Source: an uncultured Clostridia bacterium
Lineage (GTDB): Bacteria > Bacillota > Clostridia > Christensenellales > UBA1242
NCBI GenBank assembly: GCA_947632645.1
Contig: CANRQB010000007.1
Location: 1-39,072, forward strand
Length of the DNA: 39,072 bases
Direction: 5' to 3'
In this document: positions 1-7,084 of the stretch, piece by piece
Numbering within the stretch: the stretch's first letter is position 1
Layout of the letters: every line of letters starts with the position of its first letter
Position numbers and translations under genes: made by a program
The notes under the pieces: model-generated
Databases searched by the model: none
What the model saw: the letters and a program-made list of their open reading frames with translations, nothing else
Told to the model about the DNA's origin: nothing

Positions 1-891
1 CTCGGTGTACACTTCGTAAATAGTGCCGGTGTAATACCCCTGCCCCCTTACGATAGAGATATCGAAAACAATGTTGTGCCTATGCCTGGTAAGGGTATTT
101 AAGGTATCGATTAAATAAGTTAAATTTTTAACCACAATTTCACCCACGCCATACTTGTTAAGGCAACCTAGTCCGTTTGTTTGAATATCGTTTAAAATAT
201 CCACCAGTCGATTTATTTTTTCTGCATCAAAGCCCTTTTCTATAAGTTCCATCATAACGCCATTTATTGCAATTTTATCTATTTTATCTAGGCTAACGCA
301 CACCGTGCCAATGTCTGCCGCGTTAAAGCCAGCATTAAGCACAATCGCGTTTAAAATTTGCCTGTTGTTTATGCGGATAGTAAGCGAATTAAACCCCAGT
401 TTTTCGTAGGTTTCAATGGCGGTTTTAATAAGTTCTAATTCGGCGTTAATGCTGCTATCGCCAAACACATCTATATCGCACTGCACAAATTGCCTATTTC
501 TGCCGCGTTGTGGGCGCTCTGCCCTAAAGGCATAGTCACATTGTAGCGCTTTAAATGGAGTAGGCAACTTATCCCTATTGTTAATGTAAAAGCGGGTTAG
601 TGGCACGGTTAAGTCGTAACGCAAACCCTCTTCCGTTATGTCGTCCTCGGTTAAATTTGGGCGAGTTAAATCTAACTTGTCGCCGCGCTTAATGGTTTTA
701 AACATAAGGCGCAAATTGTCGCCCCCTTCGCTAGAATTTAAAAAATTTAGCCCCTCTAAAACTGGTGTAGAAATAAGGTTATATCCGTTAGACGAATAAC
801 TTTCTAGTATAATTTGGCGCACTTGCTCGCGAATTTTGGCTTCAGCGGGCAGATAGTCGTATGTGCCGCGCACCGGGTTAAAAGATTGCAT
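1..891 (-). CDS. hisS: histidyl-tRNA synthetase, N-terminal 297 residues (cut by window edge)
   Basis: This frame is open from an ATG at 891 to the left edge, so the C-terminal part is missing. The product charges tRNA-His with histidine in the cytoplasm. It begins MQSFNPVRGTYDYLP, the usual start of class II HisS. Motif 2 is seen around RPQRGRNRQFVQCDIDVFG and the histidine-binding region around SIVRGQGYYTGTIYE. In many HisS proteins the latter reads RGLDYY, so the LD to QG change is a variant. I believe it occurs in some lineages but could not check. A strong Shine-Dalgarno (GAGGCAACC on the minus strand) precedes the ATG, and a promoter lies just upstream. No T-box leader is visible. The gene is divergent from the rpmH cluster, with veg between them on the same strand. 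Confidence 0.95.
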   Translation of the reverse strand, partial: MQSFNPVRGTYDYLPAEAKIREQVRQIILESYSSNGYNLISTPVLEGLNFLNSSEGGDNLRLMFKTIKRGDKLDLTRPNLTEDDITEEGLRYDLTVPLTRFYINNRDKLPTPFKALQCDYAFRAERPQRGRNRQFVQCDIDVFGDSSINAELELIKTAIETYEKLGFNSLTIRINNRQILNAIVLNAGFNAADIGTVCVSLDKIDKIAINGVMMELIEKGFDAEKINRLVDILNDIQTNGLGCLNKYGVGEIVVKNLTYLIDTLNTLTRHRHNIVFDISIVRGQGYYTGTIYEVYTE

Positions 892-910
892 GGTTGCCTC
901 CAATTAACTA

Positions 911-940
911 ATTTTAACATATCCGCAAAATTGTTGTCAA
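911..940 (-). promoter_or_regulatory. hisS promoter
   Basis: On the minus strand a perfect TTGACA (935-940) is followed after 18 bp by TAAAAT (911-916). It lies about 20 bp upstream of the hisS start codon, so the leader is very short. Confidence 0.7.
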
Positions 941-991
941 ACTTTTTAACAAAAAACATTTGCGTCGGCAAATTTTAAACCAAAATTTGCA

Positions 992-1015
992 TAAAAAAAC
1001 CACCAAAAAGGTGGC
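992..1015 (-). terminator. intrinsic terminator after veg
   Basis: On the minus strand a CCACC/GGTGG hairpin with an all-T loop (1000-1014) is followed by seven T residues (993-999). It lies 10 bp past the veg stop codon and separates veg from hisS. Confidence 0.85.
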
Positions 1016-1024
1016 CAAAGCAAA

Positions 1025-1264
1025 CTAGTCGTTAGAAATTTTAACTTCGCCGCACAGGATGTCGTTGTACGAATAGGTGTATATGCTACCTAAATTCACT
1101 TCGCAATTTTTAACCGTGAATACGCTTGGGTACACATCCTCTATCCGTGCGCGATAGCTGCTAATTTTTCGCCTGCCGCGGTTGATATACAAGTTAACTT
1201 CCTTCCCCTTAAGCGCCAAAATGTTTGCCTTAATGTTTTCTACTGTGTTAGGCATCTTTTTCAT
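1025..1264 (-). CDS. veg: Veg family protein (DUF1021)
   Basis: This is a 79-residue basic protein. The segment KANILALKGKEVNLYINRGR followed by RKISSYRARIEDVYPSVF matches the Veg family, small beta-barrel-like proteins of Bacillota. In Bacillus subtilis Veg is abundant and linked to biofilm matrix expression and spore outgrowth. Its molecular partner is not settled and the role here is inferred from family only. The ATG at 1264 is preceded by a GGGGGAAATT Shine-Dalgarno. The protein is about the usual length of 80-90 residues and looks complete. It is monocistronic, ends at a clear terminator and is divergent from rpmH. Confidence 0.88.
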   Translation of the reverse strand: MKKMPNTVENIKANILALKGKEVNLYINRGRRKISSYRARIEDVYPSVFTVKNCEVNLGSIYTYSYNDILCGEVKISND

Positions 1265-1375
1265 AATTTCCCCCTAAATATTGTGCGCAAAAAAACCAAA
1301 CCTAAACAATTTTTACAATTTTTTACATTTTTAGTGCGGCAATAATACAATCTTTAAAAAATTTGTTTGTTAGTG

Positions 1376-1404
1376 TTGACAATCTCTTAAATTTTTGCTA
1401 AAAT
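1376..1404 (+). promoter_or_regulatory. rpmH cluster promoter
   Basis: A perfect TTGACA (1376-1381) is separated by 17 bp from TAAAAT (1399-1404), with a TGC extension just before the -10. It reads toward rpmH and leaves a leader of roughly 150 nt. Confidence 0.85.
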
Positions 1405-1417
1405 GATATCGTATTGT

Positions 1418-1547
1418 TTATCCGTAAGGATAAGGCCAACCCAACAGATTTTCTGTTAATGTGCAATTGCACCACCCAATTATATTAAAATTTATATAGT
1501 TATAGTGCCTATCAATATAATATATCGCCAAGCGGGATATATTTTTT
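1418..1547 (+). promoter_or_regulatory. structured rpmH leader with terminator-like hairpin
   Basis: The leader contains several short palindromes: TTATCCGTAAGGATAA near 1418-1434, AACAG/CTGTT, and GTGCAATTGCAC. An 8-bp AT-rich hairpin (1519-1526 paired with 1536-1543) runs directly into six T residues, 15-20 nt before the rpmH ribosome binding site. It could act as a weak attenuator or simply be a structured 5' UTR. No known leader class was recognised. Confidence 0.4.
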
Positions 1548-1564
1548 AATTAAAAGGAGGAATT

Positions 1565-1699
1565 ATGAAAAGAACTTATCAACCTAAGAAAAAGCAACGC
1601 AATAAAGTTCATGGTTTCCGTGCAAGGATGAAAACTCTATCTGGCAGAAAAGTTTTAAAAAGGCGCAGAAACAAAGGCAAAAAAGAACTTACAGTGTAG
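1565..1699 (+). CDS. rpmH: 50S ribosomal protein L34
   Basis: This 44-residue protein starts [20 protein letters not shown] and continues [20 protein letters not shown], which is the classic L34 sequence at its normal length. L34 is a small basic protein of the large ribosomal subunit that binds 23S rRNA. The ATG follows an AAAAGGAGG Shine-Dalgarno with normal spacing. The stop codon lies 6 bp before rnpA, the conserved rpmH-rnpA arrangement, so the two are co-transcribed from the promoter at 1376-1404. Confidence 0.98.
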   Translation: MKRTYQPKKKQRNKVHGFRARMKTLSGRKVLKRRRNKGKKELTV

Positions 1700-1705
1700 G
1701 GAAGT

Positions 1706-2083
1706 ATGCTAAAAAAACAAAACAGATTAAAAAAGCGCAAGGAATTTAGTTATATTTATAAAAAGGGCAAAATTGCCCATGCACCCAGCCTTTTTGTGCA
1801 CTACGCAAACCCAACCAGGCCTTATGTTCAAATTGGGGTGGCGGTATCCAAACAGGTGGGCAACAGTGTGGTTAGAAGCCGCGTTAAGCGAATTATAAGC
1901 GAAGCTTGCCGCCTAAATATAGATAAATTTGCGCTAAAAAATTATGTTATAACCGCAAAACCACCTGCAAAGGATAAAAAAATGCAGGGTATAGAACGCG
2001 AGTTATTATTTCTACTTAAAAAGAACAATCTGCTAAAAACTCAACCAACTGCTAACGGAGGCAAAAATGACGGCACTGTTTAG
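1706..2083 (+). CDS. rnpA: ribonuclease P protein component
   Basis: This 125-residue basic protein is the protein subunit of RNase P, which binds the catalytic RNA and helps process the 5' ends of tRNA precursors. It begins MLKKQNRLKKRKEFSYIYKK. The family signature is visible as GNSVVRSRVKRIISEACRL, where the conserved R-x-x-V-K-R core contacts P RNA. The length is typical. It follows rpmH by 6 bp and overlaps yidD by 17 bp, which suggests translational coupling. The RNA subunit rnpB is not seen in the window. Confidence 0.96.
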   Translation: MLKKQNRLKKRKEFSYIYKKGKIAHAPSLFVHYANPTRPYVQIGVAVSKQVGNSVVRSRVKRIISEACRLNIDKFALKNYVITAKPPAKDKKMQGIERELLFLLKKNNLLKTQPTANGGKNDGTV

Positions 2084-2345
2084 GGTGTACTACATAGTTT
2101 GTTTTCCGCTTACACTGCTGGTTTGTGGGTCCATTTGTGTGTATAAACTAACCTTTTCTAGGTTGGGCAAATGGTGCAACGCCATGCCAAGTTGCTCTAG
2201 CTACGGGCTTAGGGCAGTGTGGGATTATGGCGCAGTGTGGGGTGCTGTTTTGGCGGCAAGGCGTGTGCTAAGGTGTCACAACATAAAAGGCACATACGAT
2301 TTTGTGCCAGCAAACATCTTGTCTAATTTTAAGTGGAAATGCTAG
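2067..2345 (+). CDS. yidD: membrane protein insertion efficiency factor YidD
   Basis: This 92-residue protein carries the YidD signature PSCSSYGLRAVWDYGAVWGA followed by RVLRCH and a C-terminal YDFVP, close to the family's YDPVP. YidD is a small membrane-associated protein thought to assist YidC-dependent insertion. The N-terminus has a hydrophobic segment (about residues 6-28). The ATG at 2067 lies inside rnpA and is preceded by CGGAGGC, so coupling to rnpA is likely. The gene sits between rnpA and yidC as in most bacteria. Confidence 0.93.
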   Translation: MTALFRVYYIVCFPLTLLVCGSICVYKLTFSRLGKWCNAMPSCSSYGLRAVWDYGAVWGAVLAARRVLRCHNIKGTYDFVPANILSNFKWKC

Positions 2346-2360
2346 TTAAAAGGAATTATT

Positions 2361-3416
2361 ATGAATAGTATGTTACTTGCCGACCTTTGGACAAACATTA
2401 TCGATTTGTTTGCAAAGTGGATAGTAAACTATGGCTGGGCAATAGTTGTGTTTACAATTGTGTTAAAACTGGTGCTTTGCCCGCTAGATATAATGCAGCG
2501 CGTATCCAGCCAAAAGCAGGCACGCGTTAGTGCATATATGCAACCCGAGCTGGCTGCCATAAAAAAGAAATATGGCAATGATAAAGCGCGTGTTAATGCC
2601 GAAACACAAAAATTATACAAAAAGTACAACACTGGCATGGGCGGAATTTGCTTTACTATGGCAATATCGCTTATTGTAACTATGGTGGTGTTCTTTACTT
2701 TGTTTGGCAGCATAAGAAGTTACGGCAACACCAAATTATACGAAAGCTACAATCAGCTAGACACAGCCTATGTTGCAGCAGAAGAAGAGTATCAGCAAAA
2801 AATTGACGATGGCACTATCAGTGTAGAGGTGTATGCCACCCCGCAAGATTACGCTATAAGTCAGGTTAAGGATAAATATGCCGAACTTAAAGACCGCAAC
2901 AGTTGGTTCTGGGTTAAAAACGTTTGGAAGGGCGATACTAAAACCAGCCAATTCGTGTCTTTTTCTAGCTACGCCAGCCATATGAATTTAACCGACAATA
3001 AGGATGTGGATAACGACGATTACGATTTGGCAAAGGCGCGCTATCAGGTTATAACCAACAACATTGTTGGCGACAGTAAGGATAACAATGGCTATTATGT
3101 ACTGATTGTAATGTGCGCACTGGTTAACTTCTTTGTGCAGTTCTTATCTGCAAAACTGCTAGCACCAAAGGGCACAAAACTTACCATGATGAACATCATT
3201 ATGATGATTGTTTTGCCACTATCTATGCTGCTGTTCGCGTGGACATCTAACGTAGTGTTTACGCTGTATATCTTAACAAACAGCATTATGAGCGCGCTAA
3301 TATCCACAATAATCACACTTATCATCAACAAAATCAACAGCAAAAAGAGTGTGGAAGAGTTGATTAAGCCAAAGGTTGATGTAGTTGAATATTCTAGAAA
3401 CTACAATAAAAAATAA
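2361..3416 (+). CDS. yidC: YidC/Oxa1 family membrane protein insertase
   Basis: This 351-residue integral membrane protein inserts and folds membrane proteins with or without SecYEG. A first helix (about 24-42) is followed by a charged cytoplasmic loop containing R47 and the segment PELAAIKKKYGNDKARVN. The next helix spans about 95-117, and three more span about 245-265, 275-293 and 297-322. The conserved WFWVKNVWKGD is at about 182-192. The extracytoplasmic loop between the second and third helices (about 119-243) is much longer than in Bacillus SpoIIIJ and is rich in D, Y, K and Q. No lipobox is present at the N-terminus. The start is preceded by AAAGGA. It lies between yidD and khpB in the normal order. 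Confidence 0.93.
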   Translation: MNSMLLADLWTNIIDLFAKWIVNYGWAIVVFTIVLKLVLCPLDIMQRVSSQKQARVSAYMQPELAAIKKKYGNDKARVNAETQKLYKKYNTGMGGICFTMAISLIVTMVVFFTLFGSIRSYGNTKLYESYNQLDTAYVAAEEEYQQKIDDGTISVEVYATPQDYAISQVKDKYAELKDRNSWFWVKNVWKGDTKTSQFVSFSSYASHMNLTDNKDVDNDDYDLAKARYQVITNNIVGDSKDNNGYYVLIVMCALVNFFVQFLSAKLLAPKGTKLTMMNIIMMIVLPLSMLLFAWTSNVVFTLYILTNSIMSALISTIITLIINKINSKKSVEELIKPKVDVVEYSRNYNKK

Positions 3417-3425
3417 GGAGGAAAT

Positions 3426-4160
3426 ATGCAAATTATTGCAACAGGTAAAAATGTAGAAATCGCAATTCAAAATGGGCTGCTAGAGTGCGGGCTAACCCGT
3501 GACGAAGTGCAGGTTAGAGTTATCGACCAGGGCGGGCTTTTCAAAAAGGCCAAGGTAGAACTAACTTGGGGTGAAACCGCCTCAAAACTAGACGAGCCAG
3601 CCGAACAAGAAAATATCGCCGAACAACCAGCCAAAGAAGTGGCGGAAGAGCAAGCCGAAGTTGAAACTGCACCAGTTAAAGAGCGCGTTAGGCGCGTGGT
3701 AGATACCGCGCGTTTGCAACAAGCGTGCACCGAGTTTTTAACCGGGCTAACTCACTTTGTGGACGAGAGCGCCACTGTAGAATGTACCGCTGGCGAAAAC
3801 GAATTGTCCTTTTCAGTTAAAGGTGAAAAGTTGGGCAAATTTATCGGTTTTCATGGTGACAATTTAAAGGCAATTCAACTTTTGCTATCTGGCCTAAAAC
3901 GCAAAAGCGAGGGTGCAGTGCGCATCTATCTGGATATCGATGGCTATAAGGCAAGCCGCGAACAAACGTTAATCGACCTTGCCAACAAAACAGCCGAGCA
4001 AGCAGTAAATATCGGCCACAACATCCACCTAGACCCAATGAGCGCGTACGATAGGCGCATAATTCACACCACCATCCAAGGCCGCACCGATGTTACCACC
4101 GAAAGCACGGGCGAAGGCGAAAAGCGCCACGTAGTGGTTAAACCTATATTTAAAAAATAA
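3426..4160 (+). CDS. khpB: RNA-binding protein KhpB (Jag/EloR), Jag-N + KH + R3H
   Basis: This 244-residue protein has three parts. A Jag-N domain covers about residues 1-50 (IDQGGLFKKAKVEL). An acidic linker rich in E, A, P and Q covers about 53-88. KH and R3H domains follow. The KH loop is GFHG (141-144) and the R3H signature is R210-x3-H214 in DRRIIH. KhpB proteins bind RNA with KhpA and affect cell elongation and division in streptococci. The role here is inferred from family. It follows yidC by 9 bp with a GGAGG ribosome site and ends at a strong terminator, closing the operon. Confidence 0.94.
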   Translation: MQIIATGKNVEIAIQNGLLECGLTRDEVQVRVIDQGGLFKKAKVELTWGETASKLDEPAEQENIAEQPAKEVAEEQAEVETAPVKERVRRVVDTARLQQACTEFLTGLTHFVDESATVECTAGENELSFSVKGEKLGKFIGFHGDNLKAIQLLLSGLKRKSEGAVRIYLDIDGYKASREQTLIDLANKTAEQAVNIGHNIHLDPMSAYDRRIIHTTIQGRTDVTTESTGEGEKRHVVVKPIFKK

Positions 4161-4181
4161 GTGGCATCGCCACTTTTTTTA
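4157..4181 (+). terminator. terminator of the rpmH-khpB operon
   Basis: AAGTGGC and GCCACTT pair across an ATC loop and run into seven T residues. The hairpin begins at the khpB stop codon. Confidence 0.92.
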
Positions 4182-4493
4182 TGCTTATAAATTGAATAGA
4201 AAAACGAAGCAACTTTGTTGTATTTTTTGTGTCAGCAATAGTATGTTTAACTTGGTTAAGTTGATTGTAAAAATGATTTGCGTACTACTTGCTAACCTTT
4301 CAACCCTCTAGATTGTCTGTCCATATCTGCGTTCGTGGCACGCCTTTATACTAAATTGCTTCATTGCATTACGCAATTTTAAGTTCCTTGGCGGGCACTC
4401 CTTTCCCCACAAAAAACTACTTTTTTCGGGTGCCCCGAATGTAGAAGATATGGTTAGGTTGGTCGTTTAATAAACTATCGTACTACTTATTAA
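4182..4493. other. gene-free stretch with decayed copy of the adjacent gene's 3' end
   Basis: No intact gene is seen. It contains a short duplicated fragment of the downstream FakA-like gene (4292-4327, minus strand). It also has a 13-bp inverted copy of the same gene region: GTAGAAGATATGG at 4441-4453 is the reverse complement of 4523-4535. Confidence 0.6.
4292..4327 (-). pseudogene. duplicated 3' remnant of the FakA-like small gene
   Basis: Read on the minus strand these bases encode DMDRQSRGLKG and a stop. This is identical in protein to the C-terminus of the intact gene at 4494-4745, but several synonymous codons differ. The match is lost upstream of this point. The surrounding nucleotides (4279-4327 against about 4479-4527) are also similar. 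This is best read as an old partial duplication now under decay. Confidence 0.6.
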
Positions 4494-4745
4494 CTAGCCT
4501 TTCAAACCACGGCTTTGACGATCCATATCTTCTACTACGATGTCGTAGATTTCGCCAAGGGTAGAGCAGTATTTAAGCACGTCCCAAGGCTCGTTGGTGT
4601 GGAAGTGGATTTTAATTAGTTCGGGATCGCCAACTGCAATAAGGCAATCGCCCTTAAAATTTTTCATAAAATAATCGTGGATTTCGTCCTCGTCCAAATT
4701 TTTACCTTCTATTAAAAGTTGGGTGTCGTATCTATATTGAATCAT
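4494..4745 (-). CDS. stand-alone FakA/DAK-associated domain protein, 83 residues
   Basis: The sequence resembles the region that follows the kinase domain in FakA/YloV-type DAK2 proteins. It has YDTQLLIEG near the start, then GDCLIAVGDPELIKIHFHTN with EP following, then VEDMDRQ at the end. In FakA-type fatty acid kinases this region lies between the ATP-binding DAK2 domain and the DegV-like domain. Here it stands alone with no kinase domain. A clear Shine-Dalgarno (GGAGAAATT) precedes the ATG, so it is probably expressed rather than a random remnant. Function is unknown. It could be an accessory subunit, or a fragment that kept its own start. A second decayed copy of its 3' end lies about 200 bp downstream. 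Confidence 0.7.
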   Translation of the reverse strand: MIQYRYDTQLLIEGKNLDEDEIHDYFMKNFKGDCLIAVGDPELIKIHFHTNEPWDVLKYCSTLGEIYDIVVEDMDRQSRGLKG

Positions 4746-4766
4746 AATTTCTCCTTAAACATAACA

Positions 4767-4795
4767 ATTATAGTAAAAATTCAAAAATTTTGCAA
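4767..4795 (-). promoter_or_regulatory. probable promoter of the FakA-like small gene
   Basis: On the minus strand TTGCAA (4790-4795) is followed after 17 bp by a perfect TATAAT (4767-4772), about 20 bp from the start codon. The -35 matches at only four of six positions. Confidence 0.45.
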
Positions 4796-4885
4796 CTAAT
4801 TTTTAAAATTTTTATCAAAAGCGCAAATTGGCCATATAATTTATAATTTTTTATAAACAAAAAGCAAATTTTTCACCCGCTAAGT

Positions 4886-4914
4886 TTGACCAAAATATTT
4901 AGAGGTGATATAAT
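4886..4914 (+). promoter_or_regulatory. superoxide reductase promoter
   Basis: TTGACC (4886-4891) is followed after 17 bp by TATAAT (4909-4914) with a TGA extension. It lies 15 bp before the start codon of the superoxide reductase gene, which leaves almost no leader. Confidence 0.8.
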
Positions 4915-4929
4915 TTAGTAGGAGGATTT

Positions 4930-5307
4930 ATGAAAAAGTTAAAATTTTATCGTTGCCCAGTTTGTGGCAATATTGTGGTTAAACTTGTGGATAGCAAAGT
5001 GCCAGTTTTGTGTTGCGGCCAGCCGATGGTAGAAATTAAGCCAAACAAAACCGATGCCGCGCTAGAAAAGCATGTGCCAGTGGTTAAAATTAAGGGCAAT
5101 AAGGTGTCTGTGCAGGTGGGCAGCGTGCTTCACCCAATGGAGAAAAAGCACCTTATCAGCCATATCGTTATTGTAACAAATTTTGGCTACTACACCCGTG
5201 TGCTTAGCGCGAACGACCAACCAGTTGCCACCTACACTTTGCAAGCGGGCGAACAAGTTAGCGAAGTGTACGCCTACTGCAATTTGCATAATCTTTGGAT
5301 GAGCTAA
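4930..5307 (+). CDS. superoxide reductase (desulfoferrodoxin type)
   Basis: This 125-residue protein reduces superoxide to hydrogen peroxide without making oxygen, a common defence in strict anaerobes. The N-terminal desulforedoxin-like domain has all four iron-binding cysteines (C9, C12, C28, C29). The catalytic iron site is also complete: H48, H68, H74, C117 and H120, with the conserved E46-K47 just before H48. This makes it a 2Fe type with both centres intact. The length is typical. An AGGAGG Shine-Dalgarno precedes ATG. It has its own promoter. No rubredoxin or rubrerythrin gene sits beside it, so its electron donor must be encoded elsewhere. Confidence 0.96.
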   Translation: MKKLKFYRCPVCGNIVVKLVDSKVPVLCCGQPMVEIKPNKTDAALEKHVPVVKIKGNKVSVQVGSVLHPMEKKHLISHIVIVTNFGYYTRVLSANDQPVATYTLQAGEQVSEVYAYCNLHNLWMS

Positions 5308-5328
5308 CTTTTCAGTGTGAATTTTTAT

Positions 5329-5366
5329 TTACTTTTCTATGGTAGAAAAGTAACAAAAGACCCGAG
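5329..5366 (+). repeat. REP-like palindrome, copy 1
   Basis: TTACTTTTCT and AGAAAAGTAA form a 10-bp inverted repeat, followed by the tail CAAAAGACCCGAGG. Related copies with the same stem and tail lie at 20924, 26665 and 38951, always just downstream of a gene. Confidence 0.65.
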
Positions 5367-5448
5367 GGGTTTCGCGGTGCAAACTGTACTTTTGCTAGTT
5401 TGCCAATAAAATTGGCGAACATAAGCCTAAAGTTTGTTTGTGCCTTTG

Positions 5449-5550
5449 CTATTAAGGGAAACCAGTGAGTGTCCTCTTAATAGAAAAGGAGCAGTCATCC
5501 AAAAATGAAGTTTTGTCACTGCAAAACGATTAAAAAGGATGAACTGCGAC
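5449..5550 (+). repeat. two-hairpin repeat element, copy 1
   Basis: The first hairpin is built on CTATTAAGGG ... CTCTTAATAG (5449-5483) around a shared GAAACCAGT core. The second is built on GCAGTCATCC ... GGATGAACTGC (5491-5546) and ends in GCGAC. The same plan and core sequence recur at 27952-28060. Confidence 0.6.
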
Positions 5551-5552
5551 TG

Positions 5553-5582
5553 CAAAAAAAAATAGGCTGATGCCTATTTTTT
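5553..5582 (-). terminator. bidirectional terminator
   Basis: AAAATAGGC and GCCTATTTT pair around a TGAT loop with A and T runs on both sides. It lies 10 bp from the stop codon of the leftward membrane protein gene and could also stop rightward transcripts. Confidence 0.85.
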
Positions 5583-5591
5583 GTTGTTTAA

Positions 5592-6113
5592 CTAAGCGTT
5601 TTTGCTTTTTAAGAATGTTGGCACAACTGCAAGTGCAGATGCAATGATAGGGCACAATCCAATGAACAATGCGCCTTCACGTGGACCAACAGTCATTTTC
5701 AAAGGTTTAACAGAGTCAACGATTTGGCCACCACCAACAGCAAACAAGATTAAGAATATAACTGCGCATACTACAGTTAAGCCAGCAACTGTCCAAAGAG
5801 CATAAGTTAAATACTTATGGTTCCAGAACAATTGAACGATGGCGATAACAGCAACAATTGCAACTAACACTAAGGCAATAATCATGAATACGCGCGCTGC
5901 TGACCAAGTTGAATAGTAGTCCGGACGCATTTCAGCTGGAGCTTTGCCCATTGCTTTTAGCCCATCAACCCAATCTTTGAATGTTTCAGGCACTGCTTTT
6001 GCGCTATCCATTTTTGTGAAAGCGAACTTAAATGCCATACCGATAAAGGCAAATACAGCTACAACAGCGGAGCAAACCCTTAGTATTAAATTAGTAAGAC
6101 CTTGTTTCTTCAT
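5592..6113 (-). CDS. hypothetical four-helix membrane protein
   Basis: This 173-residue protein is not recognised. Four hydrophobic segments are seen, at about residues 5-28, 70-95, 100-128 and 145-166. A soluble stretch follows the first one (about 30-65, with PETFKDWVDGLKAMG). It has no signal peptide cleavage motif and no catalytic motif. The ATG follows an AAAGGAGG Shine-Dalgarno. It has a very good promoter and its own terminator, so it is likely an expressed single-gene unit. Codon choice is richer in GCA/GCT and ACT than in many neighbours, which may reflect high expression. The membrane location is inferred from hydrophobicity only. Confidence 0.75.
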   Translation of the reverse strand: MKKQGLTNLILRVCSAVVAVFAFIGMAFKFAFTKMDSAKAVPETFKDWVDGLKAMGKAPAEMRPDYYSTWSAARVFMIIALVLVAIVAVIAIVQLFWNHKYLTYALWTVAGLTVVCAVIFLILFAVGGGQIVDSVKPLKMTVGPREGALFIGLCPIIASALAVVPTFLKSKNA

Positions 6114-6438
6114 TTTTCCTCCTTTTAATATGATATTAACATTTTAACTGATTTAGTAGTTTTAGTCAAACATTTTATATGCAAATTGACAATTTTATTA
6201 AATTTTCGCCAAAATCTAAACAAAACATAAACAAGTGTTTAGTTTTTATATAAAAATATTAGATTTTTTGGTTAAGGCAGTAAAATGATAATGGTTTTAA
6301 GGGGCATTTTTTAAAGATTAACATTATGAGTAAAATATTTTAAAATTGCTTAGTGAATTTTACAAAAAAGTTAATAATTTTTTAAAATTTAGCCAAAATG
6401 TTTTGTTTTTTGTGCGCCTGTCGGGCAAAAATTGGAGT
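6114..6438. other. divergent intergenic region
   Basis: This AT-rich stretch lies between the membrane protein gene and spoIIR. Only the minus-strand promoter at 6141-6169 is identified. A sigma-F promoter would be expected for spoIIR, but I could not find a convincing match. Confidence 0.5.
6141..6169 (-). promoter_or_regulatory. promoter of the four-helix membrane protein gene
   Basis: On the minus strand TTGACT (6164-6169) is followed after 17 bp by TAAAAT (6141-6146), about 28 bp before the start codon. Confidence 0.75.
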
Positions 6439-6960
6439 ATGAAAAAATTTGTGTTTGCAGTTTTGTTGATTGTTGCTGTGGGGGCGGTTGCACTTATTTT
6501 GCCAAAAGAGCAGGGGTATGATTATTTGCGCATACATATTCGCGCCAACAGCAATTTGGCGGTTGACCAAAATGTTAAATATTTGGTTAAAGACGAGGTT
6601 GTAAAATTTTTAACCCCTAAACTGTGCAATGTTCCAAGCAAAGGCGAGGCGATTAAAATTGTGCAAAACAACCTATCCACAATTGAAACCCTTTGCCAAA
6701 ACACGCTTAACAAAAACGGGTTTTACTATAGCGCACATGTTAAAATTAATAACGAATATTTCCCCACTCGCACATACAATGGCACCACGCTAGAATCGGG
6801 ATACTACGATGCGGTGATTGTTGAACTGGGCTCTGCCACTGGCGACAATTGGTGGTGCGTTATGTATCCGCCGCTTTGCTTTGTGGGCGAAAACAACGGC
6901 AGCACTTCCATCACCTTTAAATCCAAAATTGTAGAGTGGTTTAAGAAATTCTTCAAATAA
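6439..6960 (+). CDS. spoIIR: stage II sporulation protein R
   Basis: SpoIIR is made in the forespore, secreted across the septum, and triggers SpoIIGA to process pro-sigma-E in the mother cell. This protein has a signal or anchor segment at its start (MKKFVFAVLLIVAVGAVAL), then the SpoIIR core YDYLRIHIRANSN, VDQNVKYLVKDEVV and NWWCVMYPPLCFV. The last of these is a highly characteristic block. The mature region is about the usual length. I chose the ATG at 6439 because it gives a normal signal peptide. A GGAG sits only 1-2 nt upstream, so the true start may be further upstream (open to a TTG at 6346). No operon partner is seen. Confidence 0.9.
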   Translation: MKKFVFAVLLIVAVGAVALILPKEQGYDYLRIHIRANSNLAVDQNVKYLVKDEVVKFLTPKLCNVPSKGEAIKIVQNNLSTIETLCQNTLNKNGFYYSAHVKINNEYFPTRTYNGTTLESGYYDAVIVELGSATGDNWWCVMYPPLCFVGENNGSTSITFKSKIVEWFKKFFK

Positions 6961-7084
6961 GATTATACCACTTTTTGTATTAACAAACCATAAGCGAAAG
7001 CAACATAAAATGCCGTTATAACTTAATTATTATATAGGATATTATATTATCTATTAGTTTTAAAAAATTTTGATTGCCGTGTTT

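Larger units (their letters stand above)
5308..5591. other. non-coding stretch with palindromic and two-hairpin repeat elements
   Basis: No gene is seen. It carries one copy each of two repeat families found elsewhere in the window (5329-5366 and 5449-5550), then a terminator at 5553-5582. Confidence 0.6.

Noticed and set aside
892..990. His T-box leader for hisS
   Set aside because: The promoter lies only about 20 bp upstream of the start codon, leaving no room for a T-box, and the conserved TGG antiterminator sequence is absent.
1265..1564. Replication origin at the veg-rpmH divergent junction
   Set aside because: Only short palindromes are present and no cluster of TTATCCACA-like boxes was seen; the promoter and leader explain the sequence.
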